Below, in pieces: positions 49,203-63,926 of a stretch of DNA of 64,000 nt. Position numbers and translations under genes: made by a program. Positions within the stretch are counted from its first letter, which is position 1; the number at the start of each line of letters is the position of its first letter. The notes beneath the pieces are model-generated. The model saw only the letters and a program-made list of their open reading frames with translations. It ran no database searches and was not told the origin of the DNA. The DNA comes from Eremophila alpestris peregrina (lineage: Eukaryota > Chordata > Aves > Passeriformes > Alaudidae), in the NCBI GenBank assembly GCA_009792885.1, contig WMCF01000015.1, positions 4,541,076-4,605,075 of the forward strand, given 5' to 3'.

Positions 49203-49380
49203 TTCAGTGGAATCACCAAATATCCTGAGTTGGAAGGGGCCCACAAGGATCACTGGTTCCACTTCCAGCCCTGAACACAATCACACCATGTGCCTGAGCT
49301 GAGAGCATTTTTCCAGCACATCCCTGGTGAGCTGTTCCAGTGCCCAACCAACCTCTTGGTGAAGAAACTTTTTCTTACAG
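49203..49380 (-). mobile_element. CR1 LINE 3'-end fragment (minus)
   Basis: The reverse CR1 tail starts at ggaatcaccaaatatcctgag, then gttggaaggggcccacaagg, then accatgtgcctgagc, and ends near ttggtgaagaaactttttct. It is a diverged copy of the type at 3171-3535 and is strongly truncated. Confidence 0.82.
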
Positions 49381-52300
49381 CAAGAGTAGTAGGGGGTAGT
49401 GAGGGTGGAAAGCAGCACTTGCATGTTGGAGGTACAAAGGGAGAAAGAGTCAGATCTGATGCAGTCTCACTGTTTTTCTGTATTGCCTTGCAAGCAAGCA
49501 GGTGCTGCTAGGTTTCATCCTTAATGTTTGAGCAAGCCAAAGGACAAGATGGTGAAAGCCAAGAGGGTACTTGGGAGTGGGTTTGTATGCACAGTGTATG
49601 GGTGAGCAGGGATGAGACTTTGGACTGAAATTGAAAACAAGTGGCAGGCTGAAAGGCATCAAACAGCATTTTCAAGGGATTTTATTTTGAGGGTCTTAAG
49701 AGCACTGGTAAAAATACTTGACCAGCAGCTTATCCACAGTGAACAAGAGAAAGCTGCTGAATGACTTGATAATCTGCTGAGGATCTGATTTTTTCAAAGG
49801 AAAGTAGGTGTGAGGAGACCTGTTTTGACTGACTGCTGCATTTCTCAAGAGGAACTTACAGGCAGCTGTAGCCACTCAGACTGGTAGTATGAGAGGCAAA
49901 TGACCAAACTGATCCCAGAAAAGCTTCTGGGTGTGTAGGGAGAGTTAACTGTTAGGAAGCTGGTCACATCTAACAGGAACTGTTGTCTTCTTACCTTTGG
50001 AAATGAAGTACTCTTAACTGATGAAGAGGCAGTTTCTCTAGGAAGAGGGAGCTCCTGTGGAGAACAACTGGGTTGGGCCATCTTCTTCATTCTGATGAAT
50101 GTGGCAGATTTGGCATCCATTTTTATGGCTCATTTCCTTTCCATTTACGCATGAAGTAGGTCATTAAAAAATTGTTCTTTTTATTGGTGGAAAATAGAAT
50201 GTTAGTGAATCATTGTTTATCTTAAGCAGAATGCATCTTAAAGTAAATGAATTAGCTATTCCCAAAGAAAATTTATCTATTAATTTATAAGATTTTAAGT
50301 TATTTCCAATATTATGCAGGAATATGAAAAAAGAGCTGTAAATTCCTTGGATTATTATTTGTGTCAAAAAAGGAGTGTACCAATGCTTCTCTTAATTAAT
50401 GATTGAATGCTTATGTGACAGTTGGATTTCACTGCCTTTGTATTTAATTAATGAGAAAAACCTAGACTCCAAATTGCAGAACCAGAAGTATTTCCCTAAT
50501 GTTTCCAGAATAGGGTCGTCAAATTGCCTGCAGGTTAAAAGTATCATGATGAGAAAAAAAACCCCATAGTAATCTTTTCTGCCAGGATTTGTGACATTTT
50601 GCATTGCAGTTTAATATCACTAATGAAATCACTTCCATGCCAGACTAAAAAGAAATGTCAAACTATGGAGAACCAGCCTATGTTTGGGTATGACTATGGG
50701 ATTTGGTTGCTGACAGTGTTGATATTCTCTTGCTCTGTTATGGTTGTTGTGTCAGTATGGAGTAAAGTTTTTTGGGTTTTGGGTTGTTTTTTTTTTTTTT
50801 TCCTTTAATACTAGTATTTGACTCTAAAAAGGTCATTGTCCAATAGTAGCAAACACAGCCATGTGCTGTGTTTTGCCAGGCACTTCTGTTCTGGGTTTTC
50901 TGATGTATGTTTCTTATAGCTTGAAAGAAGGAATGTGTGCATCACGGATTATGAAATTACAGCAAATGCAAAATACTGATTTATAATCTTCAGGTCTTTA
51001 GAACGAAATTGTTCTCTAGTTAGTGTAGAACCTAAGTGGTACTTAAAATGTTTGTAAGGTATTTTCTGCTGTGCTGTCTTGATGCTAGATTTCTCTGGCT
51101 TATTAAAGCAGATTGGCAAGTAAGGCTCAAATGTTCTGCAGGAATAACAAGGTCAGGTATTGAAACCAAGATGTCGCTAAAGAATCTGGTGTGCAAACAA
51201 TGATGTAAACTGCACTTAGTTATGAGCTACAGACATAAATTGAAAAAATGGATTAGTAATGGGAAGTGGGGAAAGAATCAGATATAACATGCATTATTTT
51301 TTACAACATATTTGGGGACTTTTTGTCTCCTTTGCTTTGTTACAGTTAGAAATTACATGTCTTGTCCCTGCTGTTTATTCCTCCACTTGATTGCACTCAA
51401 CAGCAGAGGCGGTTCATGCTGTTGTGGTGGTGAAGGGTGCACATAACATTTGCACAAACACAAACTTCCTGGACACATGCTTCTGCTATCCATAATCTGG
51501 TACACCACAACTGCAGCCACCAGCTTCCTAAGGAGTGTGTATTATAAACTCAGGTCATTGTTTCATTGACCCAGTATGATGAACTCTTTTCAGTCTTCCA
51601 GCAGTTTCTGTTTAAAGGAATGTAAATAGAAGTATTCCATTCATAAGCTTAGTGTTTAAGAGGTCCAGCAGTGAAAATCATGATAAAATGCTTCTACTGC
51701 ACACATTAGAACAATGCTAGAGGAGATGAGAGGGACAGAAGAATTGTTGTTGCAGGAAGAGTTGAAATAGTCTGGGGAGAAAAAATAGTCTGCATTAGTG
51801 TGTCTTTGTATTCTTCTATGTAATTTCTGTGATCTTGGAGCTCTGTTATAAAACTTTTTTAAAAACCCCTCACGTCTCCTTGTAACCCTGTATTAATCCA
51901 TTGTATTTTTCCATTGACTTGTGAGGATCATGTCTCCATTAAGGTGGGAGATTACTTTTTTTAAAAAGAAAATTTATGTCCATTCCTTTGTAAATTTTGG
52001 AGTTCCTTAAACAATGTGCTTATGGAATGGGTGCCAAGCTTCCATATGTTCTCCATTTTTAAACTTGAGCCCTAAAACCCAGTGAAATTGTGTGCAGTCA
52101 TTACAAACAAATGATTTAGATCTGCTTAGCTATTGCAATGCTTACCTTTTACAAAATGGTAAAAATGGAAGGGTTTTAGCCCCCGGTTGTTTCATATATC
52201 AAAAATCATAAGATTTTAGTTGGAAGGCATTCTACACTTGTGCAGCTCGCTCTGTATCCACTTTTAGAAGCTGCATGTGTTTAGTATTTCATTGCTCAAG

Positions 52301-55300
52301 CGCTCGCATTATCATTGATGCAATAATGCACTTATGTAGGAACATGTTAGCTCTTCCCTGCTTCCCCCACTCTTTCCCACCTTTCTATCCATGTCCAGAG
52401 GTGAATGTGCGAGGCCTGGCCTCACAAGACATTTCTCATGCTGATGAAAGAGGCTCCCTAAGCTGCTGCTCTCAGGGGTGAGCCATGGCTGCCCTTGTGC
52501 TTCTGGAGCTGCTTTCAACAAGGGAAGCTTTGAAGTGCTTCAAAGAGCCCAGCGGTATCTGCACCTTTTGATTAAAAGGATGTTCAGTACAAATAGAATA
52601 TACTGAAATATTAAGATAAGCAAATTTTGTGGTCATGAACAATAATTCCTAGGGGAGAGCTGATGGTGACCAAAGTGTACCTAAGCAAAACTGTACTTTC
52701 ACCCAGCTCATAGGGGCTGAATAAACAAACAAACAACCTTGATTAAAAAGAAAGTGTACTGAAACACAGTAGTGACTGCTGTTTCTTCCCTGTACTAGAA
52801 GAGACAAGTTATGGGGAAAGCTAAAATCTTAATGCTTCTGAATTTTCCTAAATGTCAGATCAAATGTGTCAGGGCTTAGTTTTATATATTTTACTGCCAG
52901 TACTAAATAAATAATGGGACTAGCTATGTCTTTTTAAGTGGGTAACCTTCCTAAAAATGTTTTTACTTGTGTGGAGGGTTTTTTTCCCCTCTGGAAAAAT
53001 GAGGTTAGGGTTTTGGCAGAGGAGAGTTGTCTCTAATGTAACAGAACTTAGTTCATCTCATGCCAAACACCAACACTTGATATCAATAATCGTCGACTCA
53101 AGTATTGCTCTTGGGTACATTAATCATTCCCATTGTTCCATAACACAGCGGGAAAAACAGTCTTTAACAATTGCTGCTGGGGAAAATTGCACAGTGGGAG
53201 CTGAAGCAGTTCTTGCAGTTGTGTAACAAAACTCCAGAATGTTGGCAACACTCTGGACCTGGAAGGGGATTCTTGTTGGTGAATGCTAGCAGTGGATTCA
53301 GATTGAAGTGCACCATCGTTTTCTCTCTGTGGTATTGAGTTACACTGCATGTGCAAAAATGTAATTCTTAAAGGATGTGTGTTTTTTGCTTGCTGTCCCA
53401 AAGAGGATAACTTGTAGGGAATGTATGACTGGCAGATTGTGACAGTATGAATTAGAATTTCCTTACTGAATGACTGTCAGTGTACGTTTGATGGGTGATA
53501 CATTTGTACTGTGTAGTCAGGTCAAGCTTTTATAGCATTCAGTGGTGCTAGCCTGTGCTTTAGAGCATGCACATTTCAAGAGAAAAGAAGATACAGGTTA
53601 TTTCCCTTCAGTTTCTTCCCAGTAAGAGTAACTGAAAGTCCGAATATTCTCTTCCCTCCTGTACCTCTCTTCATGTTGTTTTTACCACAAACTATGCTTA
53701 GAGGGAGCAACATCACTTAATAAGACAAATGGTTTTAATTAAACTTCAGGTGAAGATCCTTCTGACTTCAGAGGATGAAGATCATTTGAGAAACAAAGAT
53801 ATTTCTGAGGAAGGCAAAAAAGGATGTCTCCCCTGCTCCCAGTTAAAGGAATCTATTTCTTTATATTTGGGAAGATAATCTGAAACTCTTTGATGCTTTG
53901 GTACATTGTTATCTTGATGCTTTATGAAATGGAGGAGGATGACACTTTCGTATCTTGTAAATTGGTTCAGTGTGTCTTCCAGTACGTTTCCAAGCTCTCA
54001 TTCATTAGGCTGTGGCACTGGTGTGGAAAGTCTTCAGATCAGCTCTGGGACTGTTAACGGTGCAGGTGAGAGCATGAGATGTGTTCCAGCTCTTGTTAAT
54101 GCCTGTCTGCTTTGCAGCAAAGGTGCAGGGAAAAGAGTTCAAGTGCTGACAGTAGCTCTGCCATAGCTGTGTTTTACTTGGAGTGGTAACACAGCACTTC
54201 CACCTCAGCCAGGTGTCAGCACAGCCAGTGTGGGAGATGCTGCACAGAGAGCTGGTGGGCATGGAGCTCTACTTGGGTGGTGTGATGTGGTGTCATTAGC
54301 TGCAAAGGTGGCATTTGCTGGTAACTGTGTAGTGTTAGGAGTTTATTTTGGCTTCTGACTGGTCATTGAGACATTCAGCATTTTTAAGTCTCCCATTAAG
54401 ATTTTGAGTCTCTGTGGTAGTACAGTTGGATTCAAAGGGACTGGAATTGGATTTGGAGAGACATTGCTTTATTAGGAATTAATCCATATTAGAATTTATC
54501 ATCCAATACATGCATAAGTTTTCTAATGTGATCTCTTGAGTGTTTTAAGCATTTATTTCAAATTAGTAATTCATTCCTCTAGAGTGTTTGCATGCTTTCT
54601 TTCAGTTAGTGGTTTCAAAGCATTTTAAAAACATCCACTGGCTGGTGACATATTGCTCTGCCTTTATAGTTCCAGATACTAGGATCTGGGTAAGTTGCTA
54701 CCCTGAGTCTTATGCCTGAGAATTAATATTATACCCACAAAAATAAACTTGCTCTGTCTCAGGCCATCTGAAAACAAGTTTTGTTCTGGGTGCCTTCATC
54801 TAGTTTGCATTTCATAGTGGGAGCCGTTGTGTTCAGTACCTTTATCTGCATGTCTACTTGGTGCACGAGGCCACTGCTGTTTATGTTGAGGGTTTTGGAG
54901 AGACTGCCAGACTGAATCACTGATACAGCATTAGTATTTTATAATGCTGTGAGATAGTTCCCTTGACTCCACACCATTTTCAGGAAAAAAGTCTAGATAG
55001 GGAGTTAAGTGCTGTGATGTAGTGTGTGCCTACCTTTCAGAGGCAGTAATGCTGTTCTTCCATTGGAGCTTTAGTTTGGGAAAAAAATAACAACATCTTT
55101 TGGAATATTTCATGGTGTGATAGTTGGCAATTGTGACCAAAATAAAGGGATTTTCTGCTGTAGGATGTATGGTTGACAAGGTGTATTCCTAGTTTGTTTT
55201 GTTGGTCCTTTGAAGTAGGAGCTGTAAAGAGCAACTTCTGCCCGCGTAGTGTTGGATTGGGCTCTCACTAAGGAAGAGATCTCACTACTGCCTATGCTGC

Positions 55301-57703
55301 TTTCCCCAAAGTACTAGGAAAATGCTGGCTGCTGCTCTTCTACCCTCTGTCACCATGAGCAAAATCCCTTACTGATTTTTTCAGGCTTCCTAGGAGTGTC
55401 TTTTGCCTTCTGCCACAATTAATGAAAAGCTGTCATGTGAAAGATCTACACTACATCTGTATAAGATTTAACTCCAACAACATTCTTCATATTTAAAGCT
55501 AAAGTTCTTCACTCTTATGCAACTGTTTCTCTTTTGCAACTGTCTCTATGGCTATAGTAATTTCTTGGATAATATCCTTTAGATCATAGCTGGGGGCAGG
55601 AGAAAAAAAGCAGCAGGGAGAATCTAACTTAGTACAGGTGGTGTTACACTTGATGAAATACTTTGATAATGGCCCTTACAAGCCAGGAATTAACTGGTAT
55701 GATGCAGCTTAGTTTTTAGTAATACCTTGTTTTCCAGATGATGGCATTGGAAGGTACTAAGGTTGCCCCCACAATGCCATGCAACTTCCAGCAAATGGGT
55801 GTTTCCTACAGTTTACTTTGTTGTCATAATTTGTAGATGACACTCTCTGACTTTGTTTGCATCATTTCACCCACAAACAATTTTCCACCTGTCAGAAGTC
55901 AAATTGCCAGAGATGATCCCTCCTGTATGGTAACTATAAGGCCTTTGTATGATTTGAACCTTGATACAGATTTGTTAGGGTTTTTTCCTTATTTTTTTCC
56001 TGCAAATTTAGGTGAAAAATCAGCTTTTCTCGCTCTAGTAGTTCAAACAGAATCAGCTGGAAGGGAGGTTACATGCAATTGGCAAGGATTTATCTTTCAC
56101 AGGACTCTGCATCTCAGTATTTGAGGTTCTCTTTTCAGATGTGGTACTCTTGGTTTTGTCTAAAATAATAAAAACCCACAACAACCCCAAAAATTTGTCT
56201 GTCTTCCTCAAGCAGAGAAGTTGGCTTTGGGGTGCAAAAATGTTTTCTTTGTATGCATAACTTCATCACTGCTATGAACCAAATTCTACAAAATCATAGG
56301 AGGTTAGAATGATAAAGGAGGATTTCTTTGTACAACTTTCTAGACAGATTTGTTTTTTCTTCAACTTGCTAATTAGTGGACTTCTGTTTTCTGAAAGGTC
56401 ATACACTTTCATAGAAAATTGTCAGTGCAAGACACAGTTTTGGTAAAGTCAGTCCATGAATTAGGGTCTGTCATAAAGAACCTTGGGCAGACCCCTTTCT
56501 TTCTTCTTAATCAATATTGTTCCCCAAAGTTAACTATTTGGACATAGCAGGACCACTTTCCATATAGAAGGGAGTATCTCTTATTTTAAAATGTGTAGCA
56601 AAGATCGTCAAGAAAACATTGGTTAATGTCTAAAACTTGAGCAAGGATTTTTTGGAAGCTAGAGAATCCCTGCTCTAAGGGAAGGGCTGGAAGGGCTCTC
56701 TGCAGCTGCCAGAGCTGTCAAAGTGTGTGTGATAAATTGTTCAGTAAATGTACATGAGCTGACCCTGTAGAAACTCCCTGGAGCTTTGTGATGGGACTCC
56801 CTGAGGATTCCAGGCTTGCTAGACTCAAATCAGCATAAGCCTCCTTAGGATTTATCCTGCCAACCATAAACTCTGCCCAGAAAGGATCCAGAGCTGGAAG
56901 CAGGGAGCCTGCTCTCTGTGAAATCAGTGCCTCTTTTCAGGCTTATGAATTAAGGAAGGAACAAGTTCTTAATGGCCACATGAGGGTGTGGTGGAGATGG
57001 TAGGGCAGAAAGTTATTCTGACTGGAGTCTGGATGTGTGACCTTCTTTCTGTTAGAGGGTACTTATTACCTGAGCCTAAAAGTGAAAGCCTTTGAAATGC
57101 ATCTCTCAGATAATGCTGAATGTCATAAGAAATGTCCTGCCTTTCTGGCTGTTGATGCTGTGGATGATAACAATAAGCTCAAATGGCAGTTGCTCATTTA
57201 GCCAGGCTTGAGGGTTAAAGGATCCTGTAGAAAGGGGTTTTAGGAAGATAGGAAGGATTTTCTTACCTTTTTTTGTTTTTCCTTTTATGCAGTTATTCTC
57301 TTCCCTGGAAAAGAATGTTAAATTCTGGATAAAGGCAAAATTGAAGTACGTAAATTGTCATAATTAGGTAGTTGGATATTAGGAAATACCCTTGTTGCCT
57401 CAATCCATTTTTAAAATTGTATAACTGAGGAATTTATGAAGGATTTACTTTTGGAAGAATAAATTTCTTAAGAGTAAGCATTAATTTTTGACTTTTACAA
57501 GGCAGTGAGAAGAAAGGTAATAGGAAATAACTAGGAAGAGAATGGTAAGTAAATGAAATGTTTTAATCTGCTCAGTATAATTTGAAATTCCAGATCAGGT
57601 TCAGTAAACTTGGTTCTCATTAAAAGCAACTATTTCCAGTTACTTCAGTGGAAGCCAGACAGGATTATTTTTCTTTATTGTTAGATATTTGAATAAACTG
57701 GTA

Positions 57704-58111
57704 TCATGGTTTAGGAATGGGATTCTCCAATTTAGTGCTCCCATGCTGCAGCTTGCACCACTTCCCCCCTCCCTCATGCAGGTGGCTGGAGAGGAGAATT
57801 GGAGGCACAGAAGGCAAGGATTATGGGTTGAGCTAAGAACAGTTTACTGGAAACAGCAATGAGATAAGAAAACGAACCATAAGAGCAACAGTGCTAATGA
57901 CAGAGGGTAGAAGAAATGATTCATATAGGAAAAAACCCCACCCAATAATAGATAATAATGGATGGCTCTGTCCACCTTGTTTTCTCAACTAGTTTTCCCT
58001 TCACCTCACCCCAGAAATGGCACAGAGTGGCATCGAGTAACCTCTGTGTCTTGGCCCTGGCCCCTCCCAGCTACTGCTAAACTGAGCCCTGTCCTGAATG
58101 GAACCAGGACA
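57704..58111 (-). mobile_element. Second solo LTR of avian endogenous-retrovirus type
   Basis: One end is tcatggtttaggaatgggat followed by tctccaatttagtgctccc. The interior carries ggttgagctaagaacagttt and actggaaacagcaa. The other end is ctgaatggaaccaggaca. Read on minus it would begin TGTCCTGGTTCC at 58111. This pattern is common in passerine genomes as I remember them. No internal retroviral genes flank it and no clear target duplication was found. It differs from the LTR at 16543-17110, so two families are present. Confidence 0.65.
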
Positions 58112-61100
58112 AATGGGAAGTGGAAGGCTGTGTTTATTTGTCTTCAGAAGTAACTCTTGCCAGTTTGGGATACTTAGACAGGAACCTTGGGGTTTGTATA
58201 TGAAGAGATGATAAAAATTAGAGCTGCTTGTAAGTAGATTGTCACTCTATTGCTATTTCATGCTTTTGAGCTTCTTGTGAATTTTTTCTTAGGCACCTCT
58301 ATCTGGCATATTATAGTTGGCAATGGTCTTCCAAATTCAGTCTGTGGAGTCTGGGGTGCCTGACCAGACGTCAGTGAGATGCAGGGCACTCTGCTGACTG
58401 ACTGTGCTTCTGCTGTGAGACTTCAGATTCTTCAGTCCAACTCGTTTCAGGGAGGGAAACAGGAAGCTGTTTGGGGGTAGGACAGGGCAGGATGGGGTTC
58501 AGCTACAGGTTTAAGTTCCATCTTTTACGTGAGATGGCTGTTGTACCTCATTCACATGGAATAGTAAAACTCCTTTCCATCTTTTATTAACCACCCACTA
58601 AATTATTAATCTAGTCTGTTCACTCACAATAAATACTCTTGCCTAAAGCATGAGAAAGTTGTGTTTTGATTGACAGTAACAGAAATACAGAAAAAATGTA
58701 TGCATGAATTGCTTTAGCTCAGTTTAGAAAAGACAATCAGCATAAGACTCAGACTAAATAATTAAATATTATGTAGCTACCTAGGGTTTGAAGATTCCTG
58801 ACTAGTCAAACGCAGTACTTCCACACTAGCATTTTATGTGCTGTTTAGAGTTCATTTTTCTGTTGGAAACAAGTGTGCCAAAAAGTTGACTTTAGTAATT
58901 TTTTAATATTGAATTTGATTGTAGCTTAGGTAGCTGTGGCATTATCTTACAGGATAGCAAAGTCCTTGCTATCTCTTCCAAGGCTGAAGATTTGTTTCTG
59001 TGCATGAGGGTTGTGTAACACTCCTTGAGTTCAAACACTTAATCATTTCAGTCCTTGAAGGCACCTAACAGATATTCCAGCTTGGTAGTATGATGCCCTT
59101 GAAAAGTACTTCGTGGAAGGAGGTGAGAGGATAGCTCTTATGCATTTGGAAAATCTGAAGTGTTAACCTCTAGAAGCCCTGTGAGACGAGCTGATTGGAT
59201 GTGTGTTAGGCTCTCTGCTGTCCTGCTGGGGATACAGCTCCATCTTGTTGCTCTTGTAAAGCTCTGTTAAGTCAGCAGTTTGGCTTCAGAGGCAGTATCT
59301 AATCTAGGGAAATGTTGTTCAATGTTTTCAGTGTTCTTAAATAGTGGGTGGTGTTCAGTGACATGCTGCGAAGTGTAAATAGGAACAGGTTGAGCTTAAA
59401 CACACAAAACTGTTGTAGCGTTGGAGATAATGAATAACGTGGTCTTAATGTGGAACATTTAGCTTAATGCTCTAGGGAGCTGTGACTGTAACTGATGAAA
59501 TGCTGCAATGTGTGTATGGCTAAGCTGGAGTAGGAAGGAGGGATTCAATTTATGTTCTTCACCATGCCTGAAATAACACTGTGCTAGCATTCATGTAAAA
59601 CTGTAATACAGCTTCTCATTCAGAAATTGGGAAAATCCAGATTGCCACAGAACAAACACGCCTGCCACTTCATGAGTTACAGACTTTCTTGTTTTGATCC
59701 ATTTCCTTCTGTTCAAAAGAGATAAGAAAGATGTATTATAATATGCTTGGGTACTTTAGAAGATTCAGCTAGGCCTTCAGCATTTCCTGGAAAATGAACG
59801 TGAAATAGTCCAGTGAGGTGGAGCCAGAAGTAAGAGGGAATGTAACAACACACAAACAAAATGTGCAATAAGAATTTCTTTTATATAATACAGTTTATGA
59901 AGTTCTTTGTTTTACACAGTCTTTCATTTCCCAGCTAGTTCTATGTCTTCGAGTAGTTCTGGGCAAGAACCAGTGTGTTATGCCAGCTGTAGCTGATGTT
60001 TACTGTGCACACAATCCTGTGTGCATTGGCCAGCTGAGCAGAACAGATACCCTCAGTACAAGCTTGTCAGTTCTGCTGTGTGTGGGCATCTGTGCTTTGC
60101 AGAGCCACTTGGTCACTTCCTCTTCTCTGCACCCCACTTGGCCTTCCCCAGCAAAGGTTACTCTAAGGGTAGACACAGCAGTCAAACTCGGTGGAAGATG
60201 TGAGCCTTAGGTGCTTGTGAGATTGGAGAAGACCAGAAGGAACTGATAATGTAATTTCAGAAGCCTTTTTTTTTTTTTGGCTAAGAAAGGAGGTGTACAA
60301 GGTTCCCGTGGATGGTCCTTGATGTTTCACAAGGGACCTCTGATTATTTCTGCCAGTCTCATGGCTGGATATGCAAACTCTTTCATTGTGAGAAGCCTGC
60401 TAGCACACTGTGATCCCTTACAAAGGCAGATTAGGCACCTCCAGGTTAGCTGTGGAGATCCCAATAAGGTCTTTCACTCTGATTTTCTCAATAGTAGTTG
60501 TTTCATTCCAAACACTCTTTCCTTTTTGCTGTCTAGGTACTGGGAAGCTCTGCTTTTCCCTGAGAGGTTCAAATATATGAAGCAAGGAATGAAGTTTAAG
60601 TGCTGCACATTGGGTGCAGCAAAAGAAAGGCATTAAATGTATGTTTGCTGTGTCTGTGCTTGAGGATGCAATTTCTCAGCATTATCCTGCCGTGCCTCAT
60701 GATGCTGGGGATGAAATACAACTTCCAGTGCATGAGCAGTATTCTTATATCCCTGACTGTCCCCCAGAAAATGACTAATCTTACCTCTGTGATAGACAAG
60801 GCTCATCTAAGAACAGAACTGACAGGTAATGTGGAATTCCAGTCTGGGTCCTGTTTCCAAAAACTAGTTTCACATAAAAAGGAAAGAAAAAGCATGTTGT
60901 TATGGTCTGTTACACTACCTTTATTTTGATAGTTTCATTCTGTGAAATGATAAATGATAATGTTTTATAAGCAGAAATCAGCCCTGCTTCCTGTGCTGGA
61001 ATTCGATATAAACCAAAGGGTTTATGAAAAAATAAATCTCTCAAGTCCTGGTTGTTGCTACAAGCACATGTTTGCTTGTAGGAATGGTCAAGCTGGCTGT

Positions 61101-63352
61101 GCTTTCAGCAAAAGTTAAGATGTGCAGATGCAGCCTACCGTGTTGCCTGAATTCTGGATCCTGCAAACAAAGCTTTTGAGAACAGCTGAATTTCTTCCCA
61201 GCCCTACTGAGTTGGACTGAAGAACCATAGGTAGGGAAATAACTTCCTTCCTAAGAGATGAAGTTTGAAATAGCATGTATAAATGTTCTGTCTGTCATTC
61301 ATGAGCCACCACAAATCAGATTATGCTCTTCATGCTACTTACGTGCTATGTAATGTAAATCAGCTTTACTAGGGAATGAAGTATCTGAAATCTCATTTTT
61401 TGAAGTATGAAAAAAATAGAACTTGATACCTAAAAATAAACCGGGATATAAATTGAGTATGATTTCAGAAAATCAGAGCTTTTCATTTTTTTAATGCACT
61501 TCTCACCAAATTTGTGACAGTGCTTGGCAGTACATCAAAGTGTTTCCAGTCAGAATTCACCTGTATATCTTATCATCTTATCTGTCCAAGTTCACCTTCA
61601 ACTTGCATTGTTGCTGTGTTTTTGATTGCTTGGTGCAGAAAGACTCAGTGCTATATTTAAAAGAATATATATGTATTTGATGGTGGCTGTTTCCTGTTGC
61701 TGAAATTTGAGGGGCTGGCATCTTCCAATCTTCCATCTTCTGTCAGATTCTTTGCATATGTAGAAAAACGATGCTAGTAGGAGTGACTTCAGAAACACTT
61801 AACAGAGATACTAAGTGGGCACTGCTGGTTCACCTTGTGTCAGCTATTCTATTGTTTGCCAGAATCTGGCTGCTTTGGGAAGTGTCACTGTGCAGTTGAA
61901 TGTACAAATGACACAGGTGATGTGGGAGGAAAGCTTTGTCTCTTGTCATTTTCTTCTTGGGACAGTTGGACTTCATTATTTGCTTCAAGTTTTGGAAGAG
62001 AGACTCTCCCGTCCTCCTTCCTGTGCAGGTTTAACTTATTCATTATTGGCTACAAGACAAAAGGCTTCACAGTGCAGCTGCTGATTAAATGCAAGCTGAG
62101 TACATAAAACCTGAAATCATCTGTTTCTGTGCTGCTTTAACTGGGTTCAGGACACATGTTCACATCCCAGTAGGTACAGCTACCTTAGCACAGGGTGTTT
62201 GGTCAGGAAAGTGCGGTGTGTGTTTTGTTAGATAGCACAGGGTGGTGTTCAGATAAGCAGTGAAATGATATAAATGCAGCTTTGTTCTTAACGTGATCAA
62301 GGGACTTCTTGTGTTGTAAAAAGCAGCTCCCCCTCCCCTACTCAGCCTATTAAATATTTTTTAATTATCTGGGAACTTCGAAGCAGTTTAGTCAGTTTAT
62401 GAGCAACACCTGCTGGGTAGAGTCACAGCCTCAGTTCTTTCTATTCAAGGAAAGTCTGCTCATAAAGCCTGTGGAAGTGCTGGGGTGGCAAAATTTTTTG
62501 TAAATGAATGTTTGGAAATACACTCTTACCTTCTGTGGGTGTGAGCATCCAACCAAGCTCAACAGAAATACCATGATGTCTGCAATCCTATGTAGTTATC
62601 ATATACTGACAGGTTCACCACAATTTTTGGATTGATATCTTGAGAGAATACTGGGGGGGTGGTAGCAGGGAACCTCTTCAACATCTCAACTCTAAGATGA
62701 ATCTCTTCCAGCTGCACCTTCCAACCGTTCTAAGGACCAGCTGTTGGGGAGTGGGGGGTTTCCCCTTCCAGTAGGAGTTTCTTCTGTCATCTTGTCACCA
62801 CTTGGGTGATTATTCTTGTAAATTTGAGGCTTTCCAGTTATGCTGCATATAATTATAGGTTAAAAAACATTCAGGCTGTGCACTGTAGTTTGAATAAATG
62901 CTTGGGAGTTTTAGTGTTGGGTTGACATCATGTGTTTTTAGCAGCTTACTCTTTTTAAGATCCTCATTTTAAATCCTTCTAATTGCATAAGTATCTTTCC
63001 AAATGTCTGTCTAGGTTTTTTTGCAGAATGAAATTGTAGGATATTCCATAAACTGTGCAAAATGATGCTTTTTTTTTCTTAGAAGAATAAATGACAACTA
63101 TTTTACTGTAAATTTATAGACTATGAAATAAGACGTGGCTAAAGTTTGAGGGGAGTCCTAATATCTGAGTAGAAGGTGTGCAACCCCAAGTTTTATTGAG
63201 GTGGGGCTATTTGTGAAGTCTGTGCATCGTGAACTGTTCTTATCTGCTTGGGAATTCACAACAAGCAGTCAGTGTATCTTATAAACAATACAGGATTATT
63301 GACAAAAGCTGCTTGCAAAGATGACTCTGCCTTATTTCTTATTTCATCTATT

Positions 63353-63384
63353 TATAATAGATGTTACAGTCAACATCTATTATA
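63353..63384. repeat. 13-bp perfect inverted repeat, 6-nt loop
   Basis: tataatagatgtt (63353-63365) and aacatctattata (63372-63384) are exact reverse complements around acagtc. It is intronic and AT-rich. Confidence 0.85.
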
Positions 63385-63860
63385 GCTACATGACCTCAAT
63401 TTGATCTTAATTTCCTGCCTCTGTTCATAGATACAGAAAAAAACCCTAATAAAATACTAAGATTGCCAGTTGTTCTTCACCAGTGTTCTAATCTTACACT
63501 ATTTGTATATTTGCCATTGGAAAGAAACTCTTGGTGTCTTAAACCCTATATTTCACCTTCATGCCACTTAGGAACATGGTATAATACCAGGATGTTTCTA
63601 CATGACATGCATCTGTAGTTACCTAATCCATGTCTTTGAAGTGCTGCCTTAAAATCATCCTCCTACTTACCAATTTATCCACTTAAACCAGTGACTGATT
63701 TCCAGAAGTGACAACTTCTGACACTTTAGATATTTTTATGTTTTTTAACCCTAAAGACTGTTATTCCTTGGTTGTACATAAAAATTTCAAACCTGTCAAT
63801 TTAGTAACTTCTAAAAGGCATTGTTGTGTGTCCCTGTAATTACCTGAGTTCCTGTGTAAG

Positions 63861-63884
63861 TCTTTCTTTCTTTCTCTTTCTTTC

Positions 63885-63924
<40 letters not shown>

Positions 63925-63926
63925 TC
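63861..63926. repeat. (TTTC)n microsatellite adjoining assembly gap
   Basis: TTTC repeats with two CTC interruptions run directly into undetermined bases, so the array length is unknown. Confidence 0.95.

Larger units (their letters stand above)
24956..63926 (+). other. TBC1D4: TBC1D4 intron 1 (at least 39 kb, runs into gap)
   Basis: No later TBC1D4 exon is visible. The expected next segment (VPDVISS.., QKFEVLYCGKV.. in human) was not found in any plus-strand frame. Apart from the listed repeats, hairpins and one open stretch, the region is AT-rich sequence with scattered short random frames. The first ~380 nt stay GC-rich and open in frame with exon 1. Confidence 0.75.
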
